NCBI GenBank assembly: GCA_017419405.1
Contig: JAFOLH010000003.1
Location: 1 to 64,000, forward strand
Source of the DNA: Renibacterium sp.
GTDB lineage: Bacteria; Actinomycetota; Actinomycetes; Actinomycetales; Micrococcaceae
Direction: 5' to 3'
Length of the DNA: 64,000 nt
Position 1 is the first letter of the stretch. Each line of letters begins with the position of its first letter. The notes under the pieces are model-generated. The model was given only the letters and a program-made list of their open reading frames with translations. It did no database searches and had not been told where the DNA came from. A program made the position numbers and the translations under genes. Positions 44,629 through 53,445 of the stretch are shown piece by piece.

Positions 44629-45818
44629 GCCGGTTCGGGTTTCGCCGAACGGGGAATCCAGTACCAAAGCACCGCCGCCGCTGCCAGGCCCAGGACTCCG
44701 GTGGCTGCGATGCCAAGGCCCAAGGTGGCCAGCGCGGTGATCGCGGAGAGCAGGGCCGGGCCGGAAAACGAACCCAGATCGGACAAGAACCGCCAGATGC
44801 CCAGGAACTGCGCCCGGCCGGAGTCCGGCGAGTAATCTGCACCGAGCGTCATCACCATGCCGGCCCCGATCCCGTTTCCGAAACCGATCAACAAGGACAC
44901 CAGCAGCAGGCTCGCTGCTCCCCCGGTGAACGGCATGGCGAGCAGCGACCCGGCCATGATCAGCATCGAAGGCACCGCTACCCAGGCCCGCCCCTTGCGG
45001 TCCATCAGTTTCCCCGCCGGGTAGAAAACCAGCATGTCCACCGCACCGGAGAGCCCGTAGATCAGCGAAGTCGTGGTGGCGTCCAGACCCATCCCCTCGG
45101 CCCAGAGCGGGATCACCACTTGGCGTGAAGACCGGACCGCGCTGACCAGCAGCACGCCGATGCCCACGGTCAGGAAAATCTTGCGGTACGACGTGATGAT
45201 GCTGGCTACCTTGGGTGAAGGCGCGCTGCCGCCCGCGCCGCCGGGGTGGACCAGATCGGGCATGCTCAGGGCGATCAGCCCGGCCAGCACGACGGCGCCG
45301 ACGCCGACCCAATAGGCGCCGGAGAGCTGCAGGAAGTTGATCGCCAGCGCGCCCAGGAACGGTCCGATGAAAACCCCGATCCGCATCACGCCGCCGAGCG
45401 TGGACAGCGCCCGGGCCCGGAAGCGCACCGGGACGGCCTCGGTGAGGTACTTCTGCCGGGCCAGATTGAACACCGCCGAAGCAGCGCCGATCAGCAGGAT
45501 GCCCAGGCCGTAGACCACCAGGTTGGGGGCGCTCAAGCAGAGCAGCATCGCGATCACACTGAGTCCGGCGGCTCCGACGATCGCCCAGCGTTCGCCGTAT
45601 TTGTCCGTGATGATCGAGGCGGGGATATTGCTCAGCAGGGAACCGATTCCGATCAGGGTCACGACCAGCGCGGCAACTGCCACCGAGGCGCCCAGGTCCC
45701 GGGCGCTCAACGCGATCACCGGAAGGATCGCACCTTCGCCCAGGCCGAACAACAAGGAAGGGCCGAAGGCCGGCAACGCGATCTTCTTGAAGCTGAATGC
45801 CGCGTCGTCTTGACTCAC
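44625..45818 (-). CDS. MFS transporter
   Basis: A 397-residue major facilitator superfamily transporter with 12 predicted helices. PSLLFGLGEGAILPVIAL and the loop after helix 2 (IITDKYGERWAIVGAA, the MFS-A motif region) are at the N-terminal half; LMDRKGRAWVA is the matching loop of the second half. It is likely a proton-coupled exporter or sugar/drug transporter; substrate is unknown. It starts with GTG at 45818 and shares CTAG with the PAP2 stop at its 3' end. The 105-nt gap upstream to the next gene contains GCGCGGGAAACAACTGTGC without a clear promoter. Confidence 0.85.
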   Translation of the reverse strand: MSQDDAAFSFKKIALPAFGPSLLFGLGEGAILPVIALSARDLGASVAVAALVVTLIGIGSLLSNIPASIITDKYGERWAIVGAAGLSVIAMLLCLSAPNLVVYGLGILLIGAASAVFNLARQKYLTEAVPVRFRARALSTLGGVMRIGVFIGPFLGALAINFLQLSGAYWVGVGAVVLAGLIALSMPDLVHPGGAGGSAPSPKVASIITSYRKIFLTVGIGVLLVSAVRSSRQVVIPLWAEGMGLDATTTSLIYGLSGAVDMLVFYPAGKLMDRKGRAWVAVPSMLIMAGSLLAMPFTGGAASLLLVSLLIGFGNGIGAGMVMTLGADYSPDSGRAQFLGIWRFLSDLGSFSGPALLSAITALATLGLGIAATGVLGLAAAAVLWYWIPRSAKPEPA

Positions 45819-45923
45819 GCTGTCGAGCCTACTCCCGGATCCTCAGAACTCGCCGATCCCGTTTCCGCTACCCAACAATCCGCGCGGGAAACAACTGTGC
45901 ACTCGCGCGGGGGTTGGCGGCGT

Positions 45924-46733
45924 TCAGGCGGTTTGCCGCAACCGGGCCATGAACCAGCGTGACTGTTCCGGGCCGTAGGGCAGGATCGGAATCGCTTTGG
46001 TCGCGTCATTGGGCGTCTCCCGGGCCGCTTCACGCGCCATCCGGATTGCCGTGGACATGGTGTTGGCCATGGTCTTGACGAAGTCGTCGCTGACCGATTT
46101 GCCGTGCCCGGGTGCCAGGAATTCGTAGCGGTGCCGCAAGGCGGAAAGCTGTCGCAGGGTGTCCGCCCACTCCGCCGGATAGGAATCCTCGAACGACGGG
46201 TGCGAACCTTGTTCCACCAAATCGCCGGAGAACACCGTGCTCTGCGTGCCCACCAGCAGATCGCCGTCAGTGTGGCCGCGGCCCAGGTAGAACAGCGTCG
46301 CGACGACTCCGCCCAAATCGAGCAGTACCGGCTGGTCCTTGACCAGCGCGGTGGGCAGCACGATCTCGGCCAGCTCGCCGTCGGCCCCCGCCATCTCCGG
46401 TTCGTGTGCGGAATCGAGCATCCGCCGCTGCGCCTCGCCGTGCTCCGCCATGGTACGGGCGGCGTTTTCGTGCGCCCAGAATTCGCGCACCCCGTCCGCC
46501 GCGAAAACCGCATTGCCGAAGAAATGGTCGTAGTGCGCATGCGTATTGACCACCACGAGCGGCAACGGCGTGATCTCCCGGACTGCAGCGAGGATCCCGG
46601 CTGCTTGCCGGGGCCCGCAGCCGGTGTCGATGACCAGCGCCCGTTCGCTGCCGAGCACCAGACCGGTGTTCAGCAGTTCCCCGGCGGTCGCCAAAATAAA
46701 GTTACCCGGACCCAACTCCTGCCACGACGCCAT
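45924..46733 (-). CDS. Metallo-beta-lactamase-fold hydrolase
   Basis: A 269-residue zinc hydrolase of the MBL superfamily. The metal signature HAHYDH lies in VVVNTHAHYDHFFGN, with further His in GRGHTDGDLLV, Asp in VFSGDLVEQG and the last His in LAPGHGKSV. The C-terminal 70 residues are helical. Such proteins include glyoxalase II, quorum-quenching lactonases and RNA-processing enzymes; this one is closest in layout to small-molecule hydrolases and its substrate is unknown. The start is the ATG at 46733 (MASWQELGPGNF). It is read in the same direction as and lies 25 nt beyond the E2 gene of the bkd cluster. Confidence 0.85.
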   Translation of the reverse strand: MASWQELGPGNFILATAGELLNTGLVLGSERALVIDTGCGPRQAAGILAAVREITPLPLVVVNTHAHYDHFFGNAVFAADGVREFWAHENAARTMAEHGEAQRRMLDSAHEPEMAGADGELAEIVLPTALVKDQPVLLDLGGVVATLFYLGRGHTDGDLLVGTQSTVFSGDLVEQGSHPSFEDSYPAEWADTLRQLSALRHRYEFLAPGHGKSVSDDFVKTMANTMSTAIRMAREAARETPNDATKAIPILPYGPEQSRWFMARLRQTA

Positions 46734-46758
46734 GGATCTATTCTGCCCCGCCCGAGGC

Positions 46759-48087
46759 CTAAAGATCGGCAAGGACCGTGGCTGGGTTCTCCATCGCGTC
46801 GGCCACATAGCGCAGGAATCCCCCGGCCGTGCCGCCGTCGCAGACCCGGTGGTCGAAGACCAGGGTCAGTTCGGTGACTTTCCGCACCGCGAGTTCGCCC
46901 TGGACCACCCACGGTTTGTCGATGATCCGGCCCACGCCCAGGATCGCCGATTCCGGGTAGTTGATGATCGCCGCCGAACCGTCCACCCCGAACACCCCGT
47001 AGTTGTTCAGAGTGAAGGTGCCCCGGCTCAACTCAGCCGGCGAAGCTTTCCCGGCCCGGGCCAGCTCCGTCAGCCGACGGAGCTCCACGTCGATTTCCCG
47101 GGCGCTGAGCTGTTCCGCGGCGCGGATCGAAGGCACCACCAGTCCACGGTCGGTCTGCGCGGCGAAGCCCAAGTTGACCCCGTCCACAGTGAGAAGGGCG
47201 CCGTCGTCGATCCGGGTGTTCAACTCCGGGAACTTCGCCAGACCGGCGAGCACGAAGCGGGCGATGAAGGCCAACAGCCCCGGGGTGTTCGCCGGGTCGG
47301 CCTGCTTCAGCGCAGCCCGCATCTCCACAAGCGCGGTCGCATCCACCTCGACCCAGACCGTGGCTTCCGGGATTTCGCTCCGGCTGCGGCTCAGATTGGC
47401 CGCGATAGCCTTGCGGACCCCGGTCAGCGGAGTCCGGGAAACCACCGAGAGCCCTGACCTCGGGTCGATCCCGGGCAGCGCCGCCGGGTCTGCGGACGTG
47501 GTCGCGGCACCGAGCGCCACGATGTCTTTGCGCAAGATCAGCCCGCCCGGGCCGGAACCTGTGACAGCGTGCAAGGAAATGCCGGATTCCCGGGCCAGTT
47601 TGCGCACCAACGGCGAAATCACCAGCGGTGCAACCCCAGTGTTGGCAGCCGGTGTGCCGGCAACCGGTGTGTTGGCAGCCGCCGCAGCTCCCCCCGGTGC
47701 ACTTGCCGCTGCCGCCTTGCGCGGCCGGGAACGTCCGCTCGCAGTATGCCCGCTGGTGCCGTAACCGATGAGCACGTTTCCGCTGCCGGCGCGCTCCTCC
47801 TCGCGATATCCCTCATGCGGGTCCGCCGCGTCCGGGCCGTCCACCGTGAGGAACGGTTTGCCCACATCCATCAGCTGGCCGGCTTCGCCGTGCAACACCG
47901 CTACGACCCCGGCGAACGGGGAAGGGATCTCGACCAGTGATTTGGCGGTCTCCACCTCGGCGATCGGCTGGTCGACCACCAGGTTGTCGCCCACTGAAAC
48001 CAGCCAACGGACCAGCTCCGCCTCGGTCAGCCCCTCACCCAAATCCGGGAGCAGGAAGACTTGTTGCTTGGCCAGCGCGGCGCTCAC
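46759..48087 (-). CDS. bkdC: Branched-chain 2-oxoacid dehydrogenase E2 (dihydrolipoamide acyltransferase)
   Basis: A 442-residue E2 core. The N-terminal lipoyl domain (LPDLGEGLTEAELVRW, then the lipoylated lysine in VETAKSLVEIPS) is followed by a Pro/Ala-rich linker, a peripheral-subunit-binding domain (SPLVRKLARESGISLHAV) and the acyltransferase domain with its catalytic His in FDHRVCDGGTAGGF. It starts with GTG at 48087 (SAALAKQQVFLLP), overlapping the E1-beta stop (GTGA), with GGGAGG upstream. It completes the E1-alpha, E1-beta, E2 operon; the E3 lipoamide dehydrogenase is not in this window. The substrate is inferred to be branched-chain 2-oxoacids. Confidence 0.9.
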   Translation of the reverse strand: MSAALAKQQVFLLPDLGEGLTEAELVRWLVSVGDNLVVDQPIAEVETAKSLVEIPSPFAGVVAVLHGEAGQLMDVGKPFLTVDGPDAADPHEGYREEERAGSGNVLIGYGTSGHTASGRSRPRKAAAASAPGGAAAAANTPVAGTPAANTGVAPLVISPLVRKLARESGISLHAVTGSGPGGLILRKDIVALGAATTSADPAALPGIDPRSGLSVVSRTPLTGVRKAIAANLSRSRSEIPEATVWVEVDATALVEMRAALKQADPANTPGLLAFIARFVLAGLAKFPELNTRIDDGALLTVDGVNLGFAAQTDRGLVVPSIRAAEQLSAREIDVELRRLTELARAGKASPAELSRGTFTLNNYGVFGVDGSAAIINYPESAILGVGRIIDKPWVVQGELAVRKVTELTLVFDHRVCDGGTAGGFLRYVADAMENPATVLADL

Positions 48088-49136
48088 AGCGCGTCCTCCC
48101 ATTGCAACTCGTCGACCGCGTCGAGAATCCGGTCCGGCCCGGGCAGGAAGAAGTTCTCCAGTTTCGGCGCCGGGTACGGCACGTCGAACCCGGTGACCCG
48201 GCGCACCGGAGCCGCCAAGGAATGGAAACAACGCTCTTGGACCCGGGCCACGATCTCGGCCGCCATGGAGGCGAATCCCGGAGCTTCGGCGACCACCACG
48301 GCGCGACCGGTCTTGCGTACCGAGGCGCATACCGTCTCATCGTCGAAGGGCGACAGTGAACGGACATCGATCACTTCGAGCGAGCGGCCTTCGCCCGCGG
48401 CGATGTCGGCCGCGGTCAATGCGGCGGCCACCGAAGGCCCGTAGGCGATCAGCGTGGCGTCGCTGCCTTCCCGGGCCACCACGGCCCGGCCGATGCTCTG
48501 TTGCGCTGCTTCCGGCCACCGCGCGGCCAAGGCGTCCAAATCCACCAGGTCTTTGGCGAAGTAGAGCTTTTTGGGCTCCATGAAGACAATCGGATCATCC
48601 GAGGCGATGGCATCGCGCAGCATCGTGTAGGCGTCGGCGACCGTCGACGGTGTGAGCACGGTAAGCCCCGGGGTGTGCACGTAGTAGGCCTCGGAAGAAT
48701 CGCAATGGTGCTCCACGCCGCCGATCCCTCCGGCATAGGGAATCCGGATCACCATCGGCAGGCGGACCGAACCGCGGGTCCGGTTCGCCATTTTGGCCAC
48801 ATGGCTGACCACCTGCTGGAAGGCCGGGTAAGCGAAGGCGTCGAATTGCATTTCGACCACCGGGCGCATGCCGTTCATCGCCATGCCGACGGCCATGCCG
48901 ACGATTCCGGACTCGGCCAACGGGGTGTCGAAGCAACGCTGCTCGCCGAACCGGGCGGTGAGCCCGTCGGTGATCCGGAACACCCCGCCCAGAGTGCCCA
49001 CGTCCTCGCCGAACATCAGCACCGACGGGTCCTGTTCCATCGAGTCGGCGAGCGCCCGGTTGAGTGCTTTGGCAAAGGTGACCGGAGCGGCCTGCTCGGT
49101 CTGGACCGGGCTGCCCGGAATCGGCGCGGCGGTCAT
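48084..49136 (-). CDS. bkdB: Branched-chain 2-oxoacid dehydrogenase E1 beta subunit
   Basis: A 350-residue transketolase-family beta subunit. VLMFGEDVGTLGGVFRIT, FDTPLAESGIVGMAVG, AYAGG-containing IRIPYAGGIGG and AEAPGFASMAAEI are conserved in BkdB/AcoB. It pairs with E1-alpha to decarboxylate 2-oxoacids on ThDP. Start: ATG at 49136, overlapping the E1-alpha stop by 4 nt (ATGA); the open frame further upstream is spurious. The very tight coupling suggests stoichiometric synthesis. Similar subunits occur in pyruvate and acetoin dehydrogenases, but the divergent AsnC regulator favours branched-chain substrates. Confidence 0.9.
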   Translation of the reverse strand: MTAAPIPGSPVQTEQAAPVTFAKALNRALADSMEQDPSVLMFGEDVGTLGGVFRITDGLTARFGEQRCFDTPLAESGIVGMAVGMAMNGMRPVVEMQFDAFAYPAFQQVVSHVAKMANRTRGSVRLPMVIRIPYAGGIGGVEHHCDSSEAYYVHTPGLTVLTPSTVADAYTMLRDAIASDDPIVFMEPKKLYFAKDLVDLDALAARWPEAAQQSIGRAVVAREGSDATLIAYGPSVAAALTAADIAAGEGRSLEVIDVRSLSPFDDETVCASVRKTGRAVVVAEAPGFASMAAEIVARVQERCFHSLAAPVRRVTGFDVPYPAPKLENFFLPGPDRILDAVDELQWEDAL

Positions 49137-50290
49137 GAGGCGCTCCCCTCGCGTCGGAGTTCTTCGGCCAGTTGGGCCGACTGTTCGTCGAGCTGCGGGT
49201 TGGGCTCGGTGTAGAGGAACCGGAAAAGGTCCTGCGGGTCGACTTCCGGCTCGGCGTTCATCCCGTCCCGCAACCGCGTGGCGATCGCTTCGGCGCGCGC
49301 CGCGATTTCGGCGTCCGCGTCGTCGTCGAGTAGTCCCTCGGAACGCAGGAAGGCCTGCATCCTGGTCAGCGGGTCTTTCGCCAACCACTCGGCGACCTCG
49401 CTGTCCTGCCGGTACCGGGTGGCGTCGTCGGCGTTGGTATGCGACTGGATCCGATAGGTGTTCGCTTCCACCAGCAGCGGCCCGGATCCGGCCTTCGCCA
49501 GCGCCACCGCACGCTTGAGCACGGCCAACAGCGCAACCACGTCGTTGCCGTCGACATGTTCGCCGGCCATTCCGTAGCCGACGGCTTTGTGCGCCAGGGA
49601 CGGCGCCACCGATTGCTGCGCCAGCGGGACCGAGATCGCGTACTTGTTGTTCTGCACGAAGAAGATCACCGGCAGGTGGAACACTGCGGCGAAGTTCAGC
49701 GCTTCATGGAAATCGCCCTCGCTCGTGGCGCCATCGCCGCACAGGGCCATCACCACGGTATTCTCGCCGCGCAGTTTCGCCGCATGCGCCACCCCGACGG
49801 CGTGCAGCAACTGCGTGGTCAGCGGGGTGCACTGGATGCCGACCCGGTACGCCATCGGATCGTAGCCGCCGTGCCAATCACCGCGGAACAGCGTCATCGC
49901 TTCGACCGGATCCACTCCGCGGCTCATCACCGCGACCGCGTCCCGGTAGGTCGGGAACAGCCAATCGCCGTCGTCGAGGCAGAGTGCCGCGGCGACTTGG
50001 CAGGCTTCCTGGCCGTGGCTCGACGGGTAGACCGCCATCCGGCCCTGCCGGACCAAAGCCGAGTTCTGATCGTTGAACCGGCGGCCGATGACCAGCTGGG
50101 CATATGCCTCCAGCAGTGCTGCGTCATCGGGGACCGGGTATTCGTGGCCGGCTTGCCGCACTCCCGGCTCCGCCCGGCGGCCCTGCGGATCCACCATCTG
50201 GATCTGCTCGTGCGCCGGCAGCATATAGTCCTCGACGCTGATGCCGAAGGTTTGGCGCACCCGGTTTTCTTGCTCTGCGGAGATCGTCAT
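49133..50290 (-). CDS. bkdA: Branched-chain 2-oxoacid dehydrogenase E1 alpha subunit
   Basis: A 385-residue ThDP-binding alpha subunit. The ThDP motif GDGATSEGDFHEALNFAAV through VQNNKYAISVP is complete, and YPSSHGQEACQVAAAL and TYRIQSHTNADDATRYR are family signatures (the latter contains the phosphorylation-loop-like segment). The start is the ATG at 50290 (MTISAEQEN), with GGACGG upstream. It opens the operon bkdA-bkdB-bkdC, which would feed branched-chain acyl-CoA into iso/anteiso fatty acid synthesis or catabolism. The 137-nt divergent spacer with the AsnC regulator should hold the controlled promoter. Confidence 0.9.
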   Translation of the reverse strand: MTISAEQENRVRQTFGISVEDYMLPAHEQIQMVDPQGRRAEPGVRQAGHEYPVPDDAALLEAYAQLVIGRRFNDQNSALVRQGRMAVYPSSHGQEACQVAAALCLDDGDWLFPTYRDAVAVMSRGVDPVEAMTLFRGDWHGGYDPMAYRVGIQCTPLTTQLLHAVGVAHAAKLRGENTVVMALCGDGATSEGDFHEALNFAAVFHLPVIFFVQNNKYAISVPLAQQSVAPSLAHKAVGYGMAGEHVDGNDVVALLAVLKRAVALAKAGSGPLLVEANTYRIQSHTNADDATRYRQDSEVAEWLAKDPLTRMQAFLRSEGLLDDDADAEIAARAEAIATRLRDGMNAEPEVDPQDLFRFLYTEPNPQLDEQSAQLAEELRREGSAS

Positions 50291-50427
50291 CGTACCGTCC
50301 GTCCATTCCGCTGCTGATTTGCAGTATGGCTTCCAGTATGCGGTTTTTGGTATTTTATCCGCCAGTTTCCCCATGATCAGAAGACGAATTGATCTAAAAA
50401 TGGAATTCTCAGAGATATACTGTCGAA

Positions 50428-50880
50428 GTGACCCAGCTTACAACCGACTCCCTGGACGATGTGGATCGCCGGATCCTGGCCGAGTTGACCCAAGACGGCA
50501 GGATCTCGATCACCGCATTGGCGGAAAAGATCCATATCAGCCGGGCGCACGCCTACCACCGGGTGACCCAGCTGACCGAGCGCGGCGTGCTGACCAAATT
50601 CGCTGCCGTGATCGATCCGATCAAGGCCGGCCTGAAATCATCGGCCTATGTCACGCTCAAGGTGAAGCAGCATTCCTGGCGGGAATTGCGTGAATCATTG
50701 AAAGCCATCGACGAAGTGCACCACATCGCGCTGGTGGGCGGTGATTTCGACGTGATCCTCCTGGTCCGCACGGTGGACAATGAACATCTGCGCCGGCTGG
50801 TCTTCGACCGGTTGCAGTCGATGCCCGGAGTGCTGGACACGCAAACGTCCTTGATTTTCGACGACGTGGATGCCCGTTAG
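50428..50880 (+). CDS. Lrp/AsnC-family transcriptional regulator, probable bkd regulator
   Basis: A 150-residue regulator. The N-terminal helix-turn-helix (DVDRRILAELTQDGRISITALAEKIHIS, spanning LAEKIHISRAHAYHRVTQL) and the C-terminal RAM ligand-binding domain (KSSAYVTLKVKQHSW, HHIALVGGDFDVILLVRT) are in the normal order. It begins with GTG at 50428 and is divergent from the bkd operon, as BkdR is in other bacteria; it likely senses a branched-chain amino acid or oxoacid. A dispersed inverted repeat begins 13 nt after its stop. Confidence 0.9.
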   Translation: MTQLTTDSLDDVDRRILAELTQDGRISITALAEKIHISRAHAYHRVTQLTERGVLTKFAAVIDPIKAGLKSSAYVTLKVKQHSWRELRESLKAIDEVHHIALVGGDFDVILLVRTVDNEHLRRLVFDRLQSMPGVLDTQTSLIFDDVDAR

Positions 50881-50892
50881 CCCCACCGCCGT

Positions 50893-50974
50893 CCAAAACC
50901 ATCGCTTTATAGAGCCGGTTCCTGGAGAATCCAAGGCGCCGGCTCGGAAACCACCCGATAAAGCAACGGTTTTC
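50893..50974. repeat. Dispersed inverted-repeat element, copy C
   Basis: CAAAACCATCGCTTTATAG (50894-50912) is the imperfect reverse complement of the right arm CGATAAAGCAACGGTTTT (50956-50973). The right arm shares ATAAAGCAACGGTTTT with copies A and B. It sits between the AsnC regulator and the GNAT gene. Confidence 0.7.
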
Positions 50975-50994
50975 AGCAAAGCTAAACTCGTCCA

Positions 50995-51462
50995 ATGACC
51001 ACCGTTGCCCTGGACCCCGTTGACCGCGCGACCGCGGAGCGAGTTCTGCAAGATGCCCCGCTTCCGCAGGACCGTTGGGCCGCCGACTACCCATGGCCGG
51101 ACGAACTCGATGCGATGCGGATGTTCCTGGCCCAGCCGTCGCCGGAGCCGGCTGCGTTCGGGGTGTATGCCATCCGCGATTCCAGCGGCCTGGCCGTGGG
51201 CGGGATCGGGTTTTACGGCCCGCCCGACGACGACGGCGCGGTCACCATCGGGTACAACGTGGTCCCGTCAGCCCGGGGCGCGGGTCGGGCGAGTGCTGCG
51301 GTGGCGCAACTGCTGGAAATCGCGGCGGCCCACGGCGCACGACGAGTCCAGGCAGTCACCGATCTGGACAACACCGCATCGCAGACGGTGCTGCTGAAAA
51401 ACGGTTTCCGCGAGCTGCGCCGGGACGACGTCCAGGCTTACTTCGAATGCCGCACGGCGTGA
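50995..51462 (+). CDS. GNAT-family N-acetyltransferase
   Basis: A 155-residue acetyltransferase. The acetyl-CoA-binding motif A is visible as YNVVPSARGAGRASAAVAQLL (R-G-x-G-x-A type), with VQAVTDLDNTASQTVLLKNGFREL as motif B. The N-terminal half has the acceptor-binding strands AFGVYAIRDSSGLAVGGIGFYG. The fold matches RimJ/RimL-like enzymes that act on small molecules or protein N-termini; the substrate is unknown. It is preceded by a dispersed inverted-repeat element and lies 8 nt before the converging paaG stop. Confidence 0.85.
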   Translation: MTTVALDPVDRATAERVLQDAPLPQDRWAADYPWPDELDAMRMFLAQPSPEPAAFGVYAIRDSSGLAVGGIGFYGPPDDDGAVTIGYNVVPSARGAGRASAAVAQLLEIAAAHGARRVQAVTDLDNTASQTVLLKNGFRELRRDDVQAYFECRTA

Positions 51463-51469
51463 CCTCGGC

Positions 51470-52237
51470 CTAGCTGAAATTCGGCCGGCGCTTTTCCAGG
51501 AACGCGGCCATGCCCTCTTTGTAATTGTCCGTGCTGACGATGGCGCCCTGCACTTTGTTCTCCAGGTCCAAAGCGTCCCAGAAACCCAGCCGTTGGTCCC
51601 GGATCGCAGCCACCAGTTTCTTGCCGTCCTGGTAGGCGTTGATCGGGCCGCGGGCCACCCGCGCCACGATTTTACGCGTTTCCTCAAGCAGCGTTTCAGT
51701 TGGAAAGGCCCGGCTGAACAGGCCGGAGCGCACCGCTTCGGCGCCACTGATCAAATCCGCGGTATAGACCAGGTCCAGAGTCCGATGCGTGCCCAGGCGT
51801 TCGGTAAACAGCCAATGCCCGCCGGAGTCCAGGACCATGCCGAGGTTCGCGAACGGCGAGCCGATCTTGGCGTCTTCGCCGAGATAGACGACGTCGGCGG
51901 CAATCAGCAAACCGAGTCCGGCGCCCAGCGAGGCGCCTTGCGCTGCGGCGAAGCTCGGCCCCGGGAAGGCCATGATGGCTTGCATCGCCGGCACAATGCG
52001 CTCTTCGAGGAAGGCCAAGGCATTGTCATTCTCGATGTCCACACCACCCAAATCGCGGCCGGCGCAGAACGCCCGCCCCTCGCCGCGCAGCAGCAGCACT
52101 TTTGCAGCGCCACCGGCTGCTGCTTCATCGACCGCGGCGCGCAGATCCAGAAAGGCCTGCCCGTCCATGGCGTTGAGTTTCTGCGGCGCGTTCAGCACCA
52201 CCTCGGCGACCCCGTCGGCAATCGTCAGTTCGATCAT
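51470..52237 (-). CDS. paaG: Enoyl-CoA hydratase/isomerase, phenylacetate pathway PaaG-like
   Basis: A 255-residue crotonase, last gene of the paa operon, 21 nt after paaE. Crotonase landmarks are AFCAGRDLGGVD and AQGASLGAGLGLLIAADVV. The position of the first hydratase glutamate is occupied by Gly/Leu (GAGLGLLIAAD), whereas the second site reads GSPFANLGMVLDSGGHW with Asp, a pattern seen in PaaG-type isomerases rather than two-Glu hydratases. In phenylacetate catabolism PaaG isomerises the ring-epoxide to an oxepin, or acts as a Delta3,Delta2-enoyl-CoA isomerase. Its neighbours fix the pathway; the exact reaction is inferred. Confidence 0.85.
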   Translation of the reverse strand: MIELTIADGVAEVVLNAPQKLNAMDGQAFLDLRAAVDEAAAGGAAKVLLLRGEGRAFCAGRDLGGVDIENDNALAFLEERIVPAMQAIMAFPGPSFAAAQGASLGAGLGLLIAADVVYLGEDAKIGSPFANLGMVLDSGGHWLFTERLGTHRTLDLVYTADLISGAEAVRSGLFSRAFPTETLLEETRKIVARVARGPINAYQDGKKLVAAIRDQRLGFWDALDLENKVQGAIVSTDNYKEGMAAFLEKRRPNFS

Positions 52238-52258
52238 GCTGATTCCTCTCGTGCCGGA

Positions 52259-53443
52259 TTAGACGTCATAGTCGACGGTGACCGATTCCGACGTCGGGTG
52301 CGCCTGGCAGGTCAGGACGTACCCCTTGGCCAATTCGTCGGGTTCCAGGGCATAGTTTTCCACCATCTCCACGGTTCCGTCGACCACTTTCGCCCGGCAG
52401 GTTCCGCAAACGCCGCCGGCGCAGGCGAAGGGCACATCCGGGCGCACCCGCAATGCCGCATTGAGAATCGACTCCCGGGCGTGCGTCGGACTTTTGACCG
52501 AGCCCTTGAGCCCGTCCAGGGTGAAGGTGATGTCGAAGCTGTCATCGGAATCGTCCACGACGACCGGCCGGCCGATCTGCCCCTCGGGCTGCTCCGGCCG
52601 ACCGGTGGTGAACAGCTCGAAGCGGATTTTCTCCGCGGGCACCCCGCGTTCGGCCAGGGTGTCCCGGCAGAGCTGCACCAATTCGAAAGGGCCGCAGAGG
52701 AACCATTCGTCCACTTGGTCCACGGGCAGCACTGACCCGAGGATGCGCTGCAGCTTCTCGGCATCGATCCGGCCGGAGAGCACCGGGGCGATCCGCTGTT
52801 CGCGGGAAAGCACGTGGTGCAAGGCGAACCGTGCCGGGTAGCGGTCCTTCAAATCCGCGAGTTCCTCCAAAAACATCACGTCCATGGCGGCCTTGTTCGC
52901 GTAGACCAAATCGAACCGGTTCCGCGGATCCGCGGCCAACAACGTGCGGGCGATCGCGATCACCGGGGTGATTCCGGAACCTGCGGCAATCGCGACGAAG
53001 GATCCGGCCGCGAGGCTCCCGGCGAGTTCTTCGGGCCGGTTCAAATCGGTGAGCACATTGTGGTGCTTCGAAGTGAACGCGCCCATCGGACTCATCACGT
53101 CCAGACTGTCGCCTACGGCGAGTTCGGAGTTGGCCCAGGTGGAGAACACCCCGCCCAGATCCTTTTTGATCGCCACCCGGATCTCGCTGCTGCCGTCTGC
53201 GAAAGTCCGCGGCTCAGCGCAGATCGAGTAGCTGCGGCGCAGCTCTTTCGGCGCGCCGGAACCGTCCGGGAGCTCGGTTCGCAAAGCCACATACTGGCCC
53301 GGCAGGTAATCGAATTGGCCGGACAACTGCGCCGGCACGTCGAAAGCCACCTCGATGGCGTCCGCGGTGAGCCGGCGGACTTCCTTGACGTTGAGCGCGT
53401 GGAAACTGGCCCGGCGGTTCGCCGGTTTGCGGACAACCGCCAT
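52259..53443 (-). CDS. paaE: Phenylacetyl-CoA epoxidase reductase subunit PaaE
   Basis: A 394-residue reductase that passes electrons from NADPH to the PaaAC oxygenase. The FAD domain has RRSYSICAEPR (RxYS), the NAD domain GSGITPVIAIARTLL, and a C-terminal plant-type 2Fe-2S domain with CAGGVCGTCRAKV and a final Cys in LTCQAHP. The start is the ATG at 53443 (MAVVRKPANRR), 2 nt after the paaD stop; the frame upstream reads into paaD and is spurious. The length is slightly longer than E. coli PaaE (356). Operon order paaA-B-C-D-E-G is standard. Confidence 0.93.
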   Translation of the reverse strand: MAVVRKPANRRASFHALNVKEVRRLTADAIEVAFDVPAQLSGQFDYLPGQYVALRTELPDGSGAPKELRRSYSICAEPRTFADGSSEIRVAIKKDLGGVFSTWANSELAVGDSLDVMSPMGAFTSKHHNVLTDLNRPEELAGSLAAGSFVAIAAGSGITPVIAIARTLLAADPRNRFDLVYANKAAMDVMFLEELADLKDRYPARFALHHVLSREQRIAPVLSGRIDAEKLQRILGSVLPVDQVDEWFLCGPFELVQLCRDTLAERGVPAEKIRFELFTTGRPEQPEGQIGRPVVVDDSDDSFDITFTLDGLKGSVKSPTHARESILNAALRVRPDVPFACAGGVCGTCRAKVVDGTVEMVENYALEPDELAKGYVLTCQAHPTSESVTVDYDV

Positions 53444-53445
53444 GG

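Noticed and set aside
43744-45818. Functional coupling of PAP2 and MFS genes from their 4-nt overlap
   Set aside because: The genes converge and merely share CTAG as stop codons; the same sharing occurs at 42690-42693, so it is a compactness effect.
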